A DNA stretch of 64,000 bases, taken from assembly GCF_003316765.1 (NCBI RefSeq), contig NZ_NIJF01000095.1, positions 1 to 64,000 on the forward strand. The letters run 5' to 3'. Shown one piece after another: positions 50,550 through 61,180 of this stretch. Made by a program: the position numbers and the translations under genes. Numbering within the stretch: the stretch's first letter is position 1; each line of letters opens with the position of its first letter. Source of the stretch: Bacillus sp. P14.5 (GTDB taxonomy: Bacteria; Bacillota; Bacilli; Bacillales; Bacillaceae_B). Below the pieces are notes generated by a model. It had not been told where the DNA came from and made no database searches. It saw only the letters and a program-made list of their open reading frames with translations.

Positions 50550-51175
50550 AAAAGGAAATCGCACAGCAGTTATTGAATATTGAGGCAGTATTCCTTAAAC
50601 CGAATGACCCGTTTACATGGTCTTCCGGTTTGAAGTCTCCAATCTATTGTGATAACCGTCTGACTATCTCTTACCCTGAAGTGCGCAGAATGATAGCCCA
50701 GGGAATCTCTGAAAATATCAAGAATCATTTTCCGGATGCAGAAATGATCGCCGGAACAGCAACAGCGGGAATTCCGCATGCGTCCTGGGTCAGTGAAATC
50801 CTCGATCTGCCGATGTGCTATGTGCGATCAAAACCGAAGGCACACGGCAAAGGAAGCCAGATTGAAGGAAAAGTGTCAGCAGGGCAGAAGGTTGTCGTAG
50901 TGGAAGATCTTATTTCAACAGGAGGCAGCTGTATATCTGCTGTCAACGCACTGAGAGAGGAAGGCTGTGAAGTGCTGGGGGTAGCAGCTATTTTCACCTA
51001 CGAGCTGCATAGCGGCATCGACAAATTGGCAGAAGCAGATATTAAAGCAGTGTCTCTCTCAGACTATTCATCTCTTTTGGAAGCTGCTCATGAAAATAAT
51101 TACATAGAAGAGCAGGACCTGGAAGCGTTAAGAAGCTGGAAAGAAAACCCTGAAAAATGGGGAACGAAATACTAA
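50546..51175 (+). CDS. pyrE: Orotate phosphoribosyltransferase
   Basis: PyrE makes OMP from orotate and PRPP. The 209 residues show the type I PRTase PRPP motif [13 protein letters not shown], the flexible loop region [15 protein letters not shown] and the N-terminal [16 protein letters not shown]. The start is ATG 50546, preceded by GGGAGGGG, overlapping the pyrF stop. It is the last gene of the operon; hairpins follow. In B. subtilis the cysH sulfate operon comes next; it is absent here. Confidence 0.97.
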
Positions 51176-51186
51176 GGGTTAAGAAG

Positions 51187-51258
51187 CGGGCATTAAGTGA
51201 TGCCTGTTTCAGCTTGCAGACAAAGACCAAAATGGACTTTAGCCTGCAAGTTTTTTTT
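51187..51258 (+). terminator. Double hairpin terminator of the pyr operon
   Basis: A first small hairpin, GCGGGCAT…ATGCCTGT (51187–51209), is followed by CTTGCAGACAAAG…CTTTAGCCTGCAAG with eight Ts (51211–51258). The second has the form of a Rho-independent terminator. The gap 51259–51479 holds nothing I recognise. Confidence 0.85.
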
Positions 51259-51479
51259 GTCTTGAATACTTCGAGTTGATGGTATCGATGTGGGTATGTA
51301 GAGACCCTAACTGATAGAAAAGGTGTCTTGAATGAGCTCCTAAAGGTCCAATGTCAATGGAAATTGCCAAGCGTGTACCTTTAATAGCAGGGTGTTCAAA
51401 TGCCAATCATACTGCTAAGTCTATTTTTTGCACTGAAACTATTTTCTTTAAAATCAATACCACCCAAGTGAGGCTAAAA

Positions 51480-51732
51480 AGCTAAAAAAATAAGGGAAGA
51501 AATTCCGCTTATTTGCTAAAAAGATGATGAAAATGGTCCATTTAGCTGTGCATAAGCGGAAAAATTCCGCTTATTCTAGATTATTCATTTCCTTTACAGG
51601 TAAACCGCCTGCTTGAATGGAGGAAGTGTTAGGGAGATCTGCTTCTCCTCTCATGAAGAAAGATTTTCTATACCTCGCTATGAGCTCGCTGGAACCCTTG
51701 GCATAGCCAGGGGTTTTCAGGACCATGAATAT
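51480..51732 (-). repeat. Dispersed repeat D, copy 2 (reverse)
   Basis: The reverse complement of this stretch matches the 24329–24670 repeat: AAAACCCCTGGC near 51720, CATTCAAGCAGGCGG near 51610, AATAAGCGGAATTTTTCCG near 51570 and ATGGACCATTTT near 51535. It is non-coding in both places. It separates the pyr operon terminator from the end of rqcH. Confidence 0.75.
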
Positions 51733-51769
51733 GAAAAAGGACGAAATCCAATGAGATTTCGTCCTTTTC
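51733..51769 (-). terminator. Terminator of rqcH
   Basis: AAAAGGACGAAATC pairs with GATTTCGTCCTTTT around a six-base loop; read on the minus strand it ends in a T run. It can act in either direction. Confidence 0.8.
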
Positions 51770-51815
51770 GCTAGGTTACGGAATCTTGTTAAGAAAAGAT
51801 GATTCCGTAAACGCA

Positions 51816-53522
51816 TTATTCTTTTTTCATACCTCGTACTGTGTCAAGACTTGGTGTAGTATAGACCGTTTGCTGTCCGTCATAAGTAACAAAACCTGGT
51901 TTCGCGCCATTCGGTTTCTTCACGTTTCTTACAGCTGTGAAGTCGACAGGGACAGAACTTGATTCCCGGGCTTTGCTGAAATAGGCAGCCAATACTGCGG
52001 CTTCTTTTATTGTCTCTTCAGAAGGAGTCTTGCTTCTGATGACAACATGGGAACCAGGGATATCCTTTGTATGCAGCCAGATTTCTTCTTTGCCGGCTAG
52101 TTTATTCGTCAGATAATCGTTTTGTTTATTATTTTTGCCGACAAGGATGGTTGTTCCATCGCTTGCTAAATAAGACTCCAGGGAAGGCTTCTCATTGACC
52201 TTCTTCTTCTTCTTCTCTTTTTTTGCTTTGAGGTAGCCTTCTTCGCCAAGCTCTTCACGAATTTCCAGGATATCTTTAGGTGAGGCCGATTCAAGCTGTT
52301 GCAGCAATTGATCTAAATACAGTATCTCTTCTTTTGCTTTTACAATCTGCTCCTGGACGATCCTGATGGCTGTTTTTGCCTTTGAATATCTGGAGAAGTA
52401 ATGCTGGGCGTTTTCGGAAGGAGACTTCCTGGTGTCCAGATCGATAATGACTGTCCCGCTTTCTTCGTCATAATAATTCACCACTTCAATCTCGCTCATA
52501 CCTCTTTCGACCGCGTACAGGTTGGCTGTCAAAAGTTCCCCGTACAGCTGATAGGTGTCCGCATTTTCGGCTTCTTTCAAGGTCTTTTGAAGTTTTAAGA
52601 TTTTGGTTTTATTTTTGTCCCGCTCATTTTTAAGCAGCCTTTCGAGGTCGTTTCCTTGCTGTTTGACCCGGTCTCTCTCTGCCTTTTGATGAAAATAGCG
52701 GTCCAGGAGACTGCTTAGGCTGGGAAAACTGGTATGCTCTCCTTCTAGATGCTGAAGATCCAGGAAATAAAACGTTTCTTTATCTCCTCTGATCAATGTC
52801 GGCCGATACGCACGCTCTTTAACCGGGAGCAGCAGCTGAAGAAGCGCATTCGGCAAACTGGTCCTGGTCGGAAGTCCTGCCCTGTGCAGTACTTCTTTTG
52901 CAAACAATGGAGAAAGACCTGAAAACGAGCCGACAATTTGCTTATCGAGCTTTCCGCTATTGAAATCGATGCTTCTCAAGATATCTTCACTGTCTGTCTC
53001 AAGAGGATTTTTTTTATCCTGTGGCGGTGGAAACTTATATTCGTTACCAGGCAGCACCGTCCTGTAACTATTGATGGAAGGCGGAATGTGTTTGATCGAA
53101 TCGAGGATCATATTCCTGCTCTTGTCTACGATGACGATATTGCTGTGCCGGCCCATGATTTCGATGATCAGCTGCTTATAAGAAACGTCCCCGATTTCAC
53201 TGCGTCCTTTTATTTCAAAAATGATAATTCTGTCGAGCTCTTTTTGGTAAACATCTTCTATGATGTAGCCTTCAAGGTGTTTTCGCAGCAGCATACAGAA
53301 CATGGGTGGCGCTGCGGGATTTTCATAACTTTGGGAAGTCAGCTGCGCTCGTGCATAGCTGGGGTGTGCGGACAACAGTAATTTATGATTTTTCCCTTGA
53401 GATCGTACTATTAAAATGATTTCGTTTTTATAAGGCTGGTGTATCTTGTTGATGCGCCCGCCTCTTAAATTATCGCAGAGCTCTTCGCTCATTGCTTTAG
53501 TAAATAATCCATCGAATGACAT
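51816..53522 (-). CDS. rqcH: Ribosome quality control protein RqcH (NFACT/FbpA family)
   Basis: RqcH (YloA) binds the obstructed 50S subunit with a peptidyl-tRNA and adds C-terminal alanine tails, marking stalled proteins for degradation. The 568 residues comprise NFACT-N (~1–190) with the conserved Asp97-Arg98 pair in [10 protein letters not shown], a helix-hairpin-helix and long coiled coil (~270–420; [25 protein letters not shown]), and the NFACT-R domain near the C-terminus ([36 protein letters not shown]). The ATG is behind AAGAGGATG on the minus strand. It is transcribed against its neighbours, alone, as in B. subtilis. Confidence 0.96.
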   Translation of the reverse strand: MSFDGLFTKAMSEELCDNLRGGRINKIHQPYKNEIILIVRSQGKNHKLLLSAHPSYARAQLTSQSYENPAAPPMFCMLLRKHLEGYIIEDVYQKELDRIIIFEIKGRSEIGDVSYKQLIIEIMGRHSNIVIVDKSRNMILDSIKHIPPSINSYRTVLPGNEYKFPPPQDKKNPLETDSEDILRSIDFNSGKLDKQIVGSFSGLSPLFAKEVLHRAGLPTRTSLPNALLQLLLPVKERAYRPTLIRGDKETFYFLDLQHLEGEHTSFPSLSSLLDRYFHQKAERDRVKQQGNDLERLLKNERDKNKTKILKLQKTLKEAENADTYQLYGELLTANLYAVERGMSEIEVVNYYDEESGTVIIDLDTRKSPSENAQHYFSRYSKAKTAIRIVQEQIVKAKEEILYLDQLLQQLESASPKDILEIREELGEEGYLKAKKEKKKKKVNEKPSLESYLASDGTTILVGKNNKQNDYLTNKLAGKEEIWLHTKDIPGSHVVIRSKTPSEETIKEAAVLAAYFSKARESSSVPVDFTAVRNVKKPNGAKPGFVTYDGQQTVYTTPSLDTVRGMKKE

Positions 53523-53850
53523 CTTCTACATCCTCTTCTATAGATAATTAGAATTTATAATTTTAGCTTTTGTACTTAGAGTCTTTTGCTTTAGAATAGT
53601 CCCCGTTTTTCGAAGTATTGATAGTTACATACAACTTAAGCAGAATTGGTTTTCTGAATTTTTAGTTGAAATCCTAAAAGGATAACAATCCGTACTTTAA
53701 AAGGCAGCAACATACAGAGGGAAGAAAGCAATTTATAAAATCCTTGGATTCACATTTGCAAAGCTTAATAATATGGTAGAAAAAATTGTATGGAAAGAAA
53801 TATTCCTTTTTTAAACATGACCTTGGTGAACTCTCTTTGCTATTCAGCGT

Positions 53851-54080
53851 AGATTGTGGCGGAAGGTGTGCGACCTCCTGACTAGCGGGCGTCTAGTTCC
53901 AGCACCTAGCCCCTCGGGGTCAAATAACCTCAAGAGAATAAAAGGAAAGACCGCCTTTTTTCGCTTTGGAACATTTGCCTGTCGGGCCTGAGCAGGGCGC
54001 ATCCACTTTTTATAGAGGCGTAGCCGAGGAGGCTCATCGCCCGCCCCGCGGAGTCGTACACCTTTAGCGGAAATCAACTA
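53851..54080. mobile_element. Nested elements: family C inserted in family B
   Basis: The outer parts 53851–53889 (GGCGGAAGGTGTGCGACCTC) and 54014–54080 (GAGGAGGCTCATCGCCCGCC, CGGAGTCGTACACC) are the two halves of a family B element. Between them, 53890–54011 is a family C copy (TCTAGTTCCAGCACCTAGCC … CTGAGCAGGGCGCATCC). The uninterrupted B copy at 31011 shows what was split. The rest of the gap 53523–54268 is AT-rich and holds the rqcH and ATPase upstream regions without a clear promoter. Confidence 0.75.
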
Positions 54081-54268
54081 CACTTTGTGAAAAAGCATAT
54101 CCTTATTTTTTTGCTTTTTCATCTATCATCTTTTTTTGTTTTCTTGAAGTAAATCCTCAATTATTCTTCCTTCTATAAGAATCATATCATTTTTTGGGAC
54201 GAGTCTGAATAATAATGCAATGAGCAGGAGAACTTTTCGGAGAATAAATGGGAGAGTGAGTTGGTTGA

Positions 54269-56953
54269 ATGAGATACCATGAGATGCGGCAGGAAGATAT
54301 AGAAAAGACGGTCAATACTGATTTTACAAATGGCCTTACCCAAGAGGAAGCAGAGAAAAAGCAAAAGCAGTTTGGATTCAATGAACTGCAGGAGGCTGAG
54401 AAGCAGTCAGCTTTATTGTTGTTCTTCAGTCAATTCAAAGATTTCATGGTCATCGTATTATTGGCTGCAACCCTTATCTCGGGACTGCTGGGAGAGTATA
54501 TAGATGCGATAGCCATTATAGCCATTGTTCTGATAAACGGCTTTCTTGGTTTCTTTCAAGAGAGAAAAGCTGAAAAGTCATTAAATGCTTTAAAGGAACT
54601 CTCGGCGCCGCAAGTGAATGTACTGCGGGATGGGAATTGGACAAAAGTTCCGTCGAAAGAAGTGGTTCCGGGTGACATCATTAAATTCTCAAGCGGTGAC
54701 CGTATCGGGGCAGATGTAAGGCTGATTACGGTTAACAATCTTGAAATAGAAGAGTCTGCTTTGACAGGGGAGTCTGTACCTGTTGCCAAAAGAACAGGGG
54801 AAGTTGTAGGAGAAAATGTAAATCTTGGAGACTTGGAAAATATGGCTTTCATGGGCACGATGGTGACCAGAGGAAATGGAGTCGGTGTAGTGACAGCTAC
54901 CGGGATGGGTACTGCGATGGGGAAAATTGCAGACATGATCCAAACAGCTGAGACAATGGTGACTCCTCTGCAAAGAAGGCTTGAGCAGCTTGGAAAGATT
55001 TTGATTACGGTGGCTTTGGTGTTAACCGCTCTTGTAGTCGGGATAGGGGTCATTCAGGGACATGATATGTACACAATGTTCCTTGCTGGAGTTTCTTTGG
55101 CAGTAGCTGCTATACCAGAAGGACTGCCCGCAATCGTTACCGTTGCATTATCCCTGGGGGTTCAAAGGATGATCAGGCGAAACGCCATTGTCCGAAAACT
55201 TCCTGCAGTGGAAACACTCGGATGTGCATCTGTCATCTGCTCGGATAAGACAGGAACATTGACCCAAAACAAGATGACTGTGACACATCTTTGGAGTGGG
55301 GGAAACACATGGACAGTCAGCGGCACAGGCTACGATCCTGAAGGAAGCTTCTACCATCGTGAAGAAAGAGTAAGCCCAGTTTCGGAAAAATCGTTAAACC
55401 AGCTGCTGACATTCGGACTGCTGTGCAATAATGCAAAACTGCGGGTGAAGGATGAAGAGTATGTCCTGGATGGAGATCCTACAGAAGGAGCCCTGCTTGT
55501 TGCTGCTTTAAAAGCTGGAATGCAAAGAGAAGCGCTTCTTGGAAAGTTCACAATCGAGAAGGAGTTTCCATTCGATTCCACCAGGAAGATGATGAGTATA
55601 GTGGTTAAAGACAATGAAGGCAAACGGTTCATTGTGACAAAAGGTGCACCTGATGTCTTGGTGGATATAAGTGAATCGATTCTTTGGAATGAAAAGCTTC
55701 AATACCGGACTAAAGAATTCACAGAAAAAGTACAGGGAGCCATTCATGAACTGGCATCCAATGCTTTGAGAACGATCGCTATCGCTTATGCCCCCTGGAC
55801 ATCGACTGTACTCCCGAAGAATGAGGAGGAAGCGGAAAAAGGACTGACTCTCATTGGGCTGCAGGGAATGATAGACCCTCCGAGGCCGGAAGTAAAACAA
55901 GCTGTCAAAGAATGCAGGCAGGCCGGCATCAAGACAGTGATGATCACAGGAGACCACGTCATAACAGCAAAAGCGATTGCAAGGGAACTCGGTATACTAA
56001 GAACACAGGATAAGGTTCTCGAGGGGGCAGAATTGAACAGCATGGAAGTCTCGGATCTCGAGGAAGTTGTCGAAAACGTTTCGGTGTTTGCAAGGGTCTC
56101 TCCTGAACATAAATTGAAAATCGTCAAAGCGCTTCAAAACCGGGGACATGTCGTTGCCATGACCGGTGATGGCGTGAATGATGCTCCTGCCATCAAAGCG
56201 GCTGACATCGGGGTGGCTATGGGTATAACTGGAACAGATGTGGCAAAGGAGGCATCCTCCCTTGTATTGCTGGATGATAACTTTGCAACGATTAAGTCGG
56301 CTATCAACGAAGGCAGAAATATTTATGAAAATATCCGGAAGTTCATTCGGTATCTTCTCGCTTCCAATGTCGGTGAGATACTGGTCATGCTTTTTGCGAT
56401 GATTCTTGCCCTGCCACTACCGCTCGTACCGATTCAGATTCTATGGGTCAACCTTGTCACAGATGGCTTGCCGGCCATGGCTCTTGGACTTGATAAGCCT
56501 GAAGAGGATGTGATGAAGCGGAAGCCAAGGCATCCGAAAGAAGGGGTGTTTGCCAGGGGGCTGGGCTGGAAAGTTGTTTCCAGGGGATTTTTAATCGGAC
56601 TCGCGACTCTTGCTGCTTTCATCCTGGCTTACAAGCAGCATCCAGATCATCTTGCTTACGCTCAGACAGTTGCCTTTGCTACTCTGGTCATGGCTCAATT
56701 AATCCACGTGTTTGACTGCAGAAGCGAAAAATCGGTATTTGCCCGTAACCCATTCGGAAATATGTATCTTGTCTGGGCGGTCATATCATCACTTATCTTA
56801 ATGCTGCTCGTCATCTATCTGCCTGGACTGCAGCCAATTTTCCATACAGTTTCAATTGAACTTAAAGATTGGCTCTTGATCGCTGGAATGAGTGCATTAC
56901 CGACGTTTTTACTTGCTGGATCATTTTTTGCAGGAAAAAACGTTAAGATGTGA
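54269..56953 (+). CDS. yloB: P-type Ca2+-transporting ATPase (SERCA-like)
   Basis: A P2A-type calcium pump (YloB), which moves Ca2+ out of the cytoplasm or into the spore compartment at the cost of ATP. The 894 residues have the actuator motif [13 protein letters not shown]4 PEGLP ([18 protein letters not shown]), the phosphorylation site [12 protein letters not shown] (Asp326), nucleotide-binding KGAPD, the hinge [22 protein letters not shown], and about ten membrane helices ending in the cation_ATPase C domain. The start ATG 54269 ([11 protein letters not shown]) matches the B. subtilis N-terminus; the ribosome binding site GGGAGAG is a little distant. It is monocistronic with a terminator. 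Confidence 0.94.
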   Translation: MRYHEMRQEDIEKTVNTDFTNGLTQEEAEKKQKQFGFNELQEAEKQSALLLFFSQFKDFMVIVLLAATLISGLLGEYIDAIAIIAIVLINGFLGFFQERKAEKSLNALKELSAPQVNVLRDGNWTKVPSKEVVPGDIIKFSSGDRIGADVRLITVNNLEIEESALTGESVPVAKRTGEVVGENVNLGDLENMAFMGTMVTRGNGVGVVTATGMGTAMGKIADMIQTAETMVTPLQRRLEQLGKILITVALVLTALVVGIGVIQGHDMYTMFLAGVSLAVAAIPEGLPAIVTVALSLGVQRMIRRNAIVRKLPAVETLGCASVICSDKTGTLTQNKMTVTHLWSGGNTWTVSGTGYDPEGSFYHREERVSPVSEKSLNQLLTFGLLCNNAKLRVKDEEYVLDGDPTEGALLVAALKAGMQREALLGKFTIEKEFPFDSTRKMMSIVVKDNEGKRFIVTKGAPDVLVDISESILWNEKLQYRTKEFTEKVQGAIHELASNALRTIAIAYAPWTSTVLPKNEEEAEKGLTLIGLQGMIDPPRPEVKQAVKECRQAGIKTVMITGDHVITAKAIARELGILRTQDKVLEGAELNSMEVSDLEEVVENVSVFARVSPEHKLKIVKALQNRGHVVAMTGDGVNDAPAIKAADIGVAMGITGTDVAKEASSLVLLDDNFATIKSAINEGRNIYENIRKFIRYLLASNVGEILVMLFAMILALPLPLVPIQILWVNLVTDGLPAMALGLDKPEEDVMKRKPRHPKEGVFARGLGWKVVSRGFLIGLATLAAFILAYKQHPDHLAYAQTVAFATLVMAQLIHVFDCRSEKSVFARNPFGNMYLVWAVISSLILMLLVIYLPGLQPIFHTVSIELKDWLLIAGMSALPTFLLAGSFFAGKNVKM

Positions 56954-56962
56954 TATAATCCT

Positions 56963-56997
56963 AAAGGTAGTAGAGTGCATACTCTATTACCTTTTTT
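56963..56997 (+). terminator. Terminator after the Ca2+ ATPase
   Basis: AAAGGTAGTAGAGT pairs with ACTCTATTACCTTT and ends in a T run. Confidence 0.9.
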
Positions 56998-57236
56998 ATG
57001 ATTGTTTCCTCTTGTAATGCATGACAGACGTTATAGCAGTACAATTAACAGGCTTTCTCATTACATGGGGCTGCGTTTGCTGACTTCAGATTTCTTTCTA
57101 TAATGCTAAATTTGAAGGCTTTTATTTAATTATTTTACTCTGCTATTACAATGTACAGGGTGCAGCAAGCAGCAGTGTGTATGCAAAACAGCGTAACTAA
57201 GTGATAAAACGACTGAAAGATTGGATGTGACTGTTA

Positions 57237-58112
57237 ATGGTTGTGAGCATGACCGGCTTTGGCAGGGCTAGAGTGGAGTCGGGACAACATGTGGTTACGG
57301 TCGAGATGAAATCGGTGAATCACCGCTTTTGCGAGTTAAATATCCGCACGCCTAAACAACTGGTTAAAATAGAGGAAAAGTTAAAGAAACGAATGACCGA
57401 ATACATAAAGCGGGGGAAAGCAGACGCCTTCATCACAATTACAGGGGAAGGGCTTGTCCACCGGAAACTTAAGGTCGATTGGCAGCTGGCCGATGATTAT
57501 ATACAAAGCATACATACTTTGAAAGAAAAATTCTCCCTTAAGGATGAAGTCCGGCTGCAGGATATCTTACAGAGGGATGAACTTATATCTATTGAAGAAA
57601 CAGAAGAAGAGAACGATGAACTTGAAAACCTCGTCGAACAAGCACTTCTGCAATCGCTTGAAGATCTGACAGCAATGCGGAGGGCAGAGGGGGAAAAGCT
57701 GCATGAAGATCTCCTGTCCCATATCCGCTTATTCAGTGAAACCCTGCATTCAATAAATGAACATGTCCCCAAAGTTATGAACCAATATAGAGCCAGGCTG
57801 GAACGGAAAATCAAGGAACTCACTGAAAATCAAGCAGATGAGTCAAGAATCCTGACGGAAATTGCCATCTTTGCAGATAAAAGCGATATTTCTGAAGAGA
57901 TAACCAGGCTGGAAAGCCATTTGACTCAATTTACGGCTTCCGTCAGCCAGGATGTTCCGATCGGGCGCAAACTTGATTTCATTATCCAGGAAATGAACAG
58001 GGAAGTGAATACGATTGGTTCCAAAGCAAACGATGCGAAATTAGCTGCCTTTGTAGTGGAAATGAAAACCTGCCTTGAGAAATTGAGGGAACAAGTGCAG
58101 AATGTGGAATGA
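57237..58112 (+). CDS. yloC: YicC-family endoribonuclease YloC
   Basis: A 291-residue YicC/YloC protein, the same length as the B. subtilis one. YicC-type proteins have been shown to be RNA endonucleases. The N-terminal YicC_N domain begins with the conserved MVVSMTGFGRARVE and EMKSVNHRFCEL; the C-terminal DUF1732 block ends with SQDVPIGRKLDFIIQEMNREVNTIGSKAND, the strongest signature. The start is ATG 57237; its ribosome binding site is weak. Followed by remA after 55 bases, and probably co-transcribed with remA-gmk-rpoZ. Confidence 0.93.
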   Translation: MVVSMTGFGRARVESGQHVVTVEMKSVNHRFCELNIRTPKQLVKIEEKLKKRMTEYIKRGKADAFITITGEGLVHRKLKVDWQLADDYIQSIHTLKEKFSLKDEVRLQDILQRDELISIEETEEENDELENLVEQALLQSLEDLTAMRRAEGEKLHEDLLSHIRLFSETLHSINEHVPKVMNQYRARLERKIKELTENQADESRILTEIAIFADKSDISEEITRLESHLTQFTASVSQDVPIGRKLDFIIQEMNREVNTIGSKANDAKLAAFVVEMKTCLEKLREQVQNVE

Positions 58113-58167
58113 ATTGATTATTTTTTGTTGGATAAGGTCAAAATAGACTATTGAATGGAGGAGCATT

Positions 58168-59054
<887 letters not shown>

Positions 59055-59276
59055 ATGTTAAACCCATCCATTGATTCCTTAATGAAAAAGATTGATTCCA
59101 AGTACTCTCTTGTAAGCATTGCTGCAAAGCGTGCAAGATCGCTTCAGGAAGTGGAGGATTTTATGCTTGATAAGTATGTCTCTGAAAAATATGTGGGAAA
59201 AGCATTAGAAGAGATTGAAGCGGGCAAATTGTCAATGAAGGAAAGAGAAGCTGGAGCCGTTTATTCAGACGAGTAA
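59055..59276 (+). CDS. rpoZ: RNA polymerase omega subunit
   Basis: The omega subunit helps assemble RNA polymerase by clamping the beta-prime subunit. The 73 residues have the conserved [29 protein letters not shown] and [13 protein letters not shown] segments. The TGGAGGTAG ribosome binding site lies in the last codons of gmk. A terminator follows, so coaBC is separately transcribed or read through. Confidence 0.94.
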   Translation: MLNPSIDSLMKKIDSKYSLVSIAAKRARSLQEVEDFMLDKYVSEKYVGKALEEIEAGKLSMKEREAGAVYSDE

Positions 59277-59307
59277 ACAAAAACAAGTGCAAGCGGAGCA
59301 TATTAAT

Positions 59308-59362
59308 GAGGGACTGACACCTGGGGTTCAATTTAAACCTTGTGGGTCAGCCCCTTATTTTC
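59308..59362 (+). terminator. Terminator after rpoZ
   Basis: GAGGGACTGACACCTGGGGTT pairs imperfectly with AACCTTGTGGGTCAGCCCC, followed by TTATTTTC. Confidence 0.75.
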
Positions 59363-59519
59363 TTTTTATAAAGTAATCCTTCATAATATAATAGAGATAA
59401 TTCAATGCCAGGGCTTGAAGAGCTGTCTCTTGCTAAAATTTATAAGAGCGCCATATTAAATGCTGAAGGCTAACCATTTATCACCCGCACTGTTTATTTG
59501 TGGTGCGGTCTTTAGTGAA

Positions 59520-59572
59520 GAGGAGTCGAGTACCTGCTGCGGAAAGCAATTATTTCCAGCGGAGGCTTTATA
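59520..59572 (+). repeat. Fragment related to family B
   Basis: GAGGAGTCGAGTACCTGC, GCGGAAAGC and TCCAGCGGA recall the right arm of family B but are degraded. A small hairpin (CCGCAC…GTGCGG) precedes it at ~59484. The rest of the gap 59363–59700 is plain AT-rich sequence. Confidence 0.5.
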
Positions 59573-59700
59573 TTAAAAAGTGCTAAAGTTTACAAAAAGC
59601 TCTTTTATTATAGATTGTTGCTTTTGCTATTTTACCTTCATCCTCCTTTTACTCAGGAGGATTGCAGCTGAACTCCATTACTTCTCAGGAGGCACAATCT

Positions 59701-59935
59701 TTGCGAAGAGAGCATTATAAAAGGCTCTTTTCGTAAACTTTGTTGCTATTTAATATGATTTTCGTAAGCTAATGCTAAAAATCACCGTAATTATCCTGGT
59801 AAGCAATAAAGAAAAGAGCTTCTCACCCCGTTAAGAGAGAAAAACCTTAGTATTCAGGGGAAAGTCCGGCGGCTCTTGAGATTTTTCCGAAAGCAACAAT
59901 AAATGCGAAAACAGCATTATAAAAGAGCCTTTTAA
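59701..59935 (+). mobile_element. MITE-like element, family A copy 3
   Basis: A ~230-base copy in the same direction as copy 1: TGCGAAGAGAGCATTATAAA at the left, AAACTTTGTTGCTATTTAAT just inside, CCGAAAGCAACAATAAATGCG and AAAACAGCATTATAAAAGAG at the right. No coding frame. It ends about 35 bases before coaBC and may have brought or displaced its promoter. Confidence 0.72.
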
Positions 59936-59974
59936 AAAACCATTAAAACGAACTGAACGAAATGAGGGGATTGT

Positions 59975-61175
59975 ATGGTGAAGGGCAAGAAAATCCTGCT
60001 ATGTGTAACAGGAGGAATAGCTGTCTATAAAGCGGCAGCACTTACGAGTAAGCTGGTACAGGCTGGAGCCAATGTTAAAGTGATCATGAGTTCATCAGCG
60101 AGACAGTTCGTCACACCATTAACATTTCAAGCATTGTCCCGAAACGATGTGTTTACAGATACATTCGATGAAAAGAACCCTGAAGTGATTGCACATATAG
60201 ATCTGGCTGACTGGGCAGATCTTGTGCTTGTAGCACCAGCTACTGCGAATGTGATTGGAAAGCTGGCACATGGAATAGGCGATGACATGGTGACAACCAC
60301 CCTTCTGGCTGTGACTGCACCAGTCTGGATAGCCCCTGCCATGAATGTACATATGTATGGCCACCCTGCTGTCCAAAAAAATATCAAGGAGCTTTATTCA
60401 TTTGGGTATCGTTTTATCGAACCAAGTGAAGGGTACCTTGCTTGCGGATATGTAGGGAAGGGGAGACTTGAAGAACCGGAAAAGATCGTCGGGCACATAG
60501 AGGATTTCTTTCACAACCAGACACCTGTCTTCAAAGGGAAAAAGCTGATCATTACGGCAGGTCCAACCCGGGAAAAAATCGATCCAGTCCGTTTTTTCAG
60601 TAACCGGTCTTCGGGTAAGATGGGGTTTGCCCTTGCGGAGGAAGCCGCAAAGCTTGGGGCTGAAGTGACCTTGGTTTCAGGTCCTGTTTCGCTTGAGGCT
60701 CCTCATGGAGTGAAGCTCATCACAATAGAGAGTGCCGAGGACATGTACAATGAAGTGTTAAATGTCTTTGATTCTGCTGATATTGTGATCAAAAGCGCAG
60801 CGGTGGCGGACTACAGGCCCAAAGTGACTTCTGATATGAAAATGAAAAAAAGGACGGAGACCTGGCGATTGAATTCGAAAGGACAAAAGATATCCTGAAA
60901 ACCCTGGGAGAAAAAAAGACGGCCAGCTGCTTATCGGATTTGCGGCAGAAACAAATAACGTAGAGCAGTATGCTGCAGAGAAGCTGAGGAAGAAAAATGC
61001 TGATATGATTGTTGCAAACAATATCACGGTGGAAGGTGCCGGTTTCGCCGGGGATACCAATATAGTCACTGTGTTCAGGAAAGACGGCACTCAGAGGGAA
61101 CTTCCGTTATTATCGAAAGCGGATACCGCTAAAGAGATACTTTATGAAATCAAGAACTTGATGGATAAAGGTTGA
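59975..61175 (+). CDS. coaBC: Phosphopantothenoylcysteine synthetase/decarboxylase, two apparent frameshifts
   Basis: CoaBC makes 4'-phosphopantetheine: the CoaB half joins cysteine to phosphopantothenate with CTP and the CoaC half decarboxylates the product with FMN. CoaC is intact (residues 1–~185): GGIAVYKA, His74 in AHIDLADWADL, PAMNVHM and Cys157 in ACGYVGKGRL. CoaB begins ITAGPTREKIDPVRFFSNRSSGKMG and breaks at DMKMKK: one A is missing from A7 at 60845–60851 and another from A7 at 60911–60917. Restoring both gives MKKKDGDLAIEFERTKDILK, EKKDGQLLIGFAAETNNVEQY and an end at 61175, 400 residues. The start is ATG 59975 after GAGGGGA. The stop is just before the priA start. Confidence 0.93.
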
Positions 61176-61180
61176 TAAGA

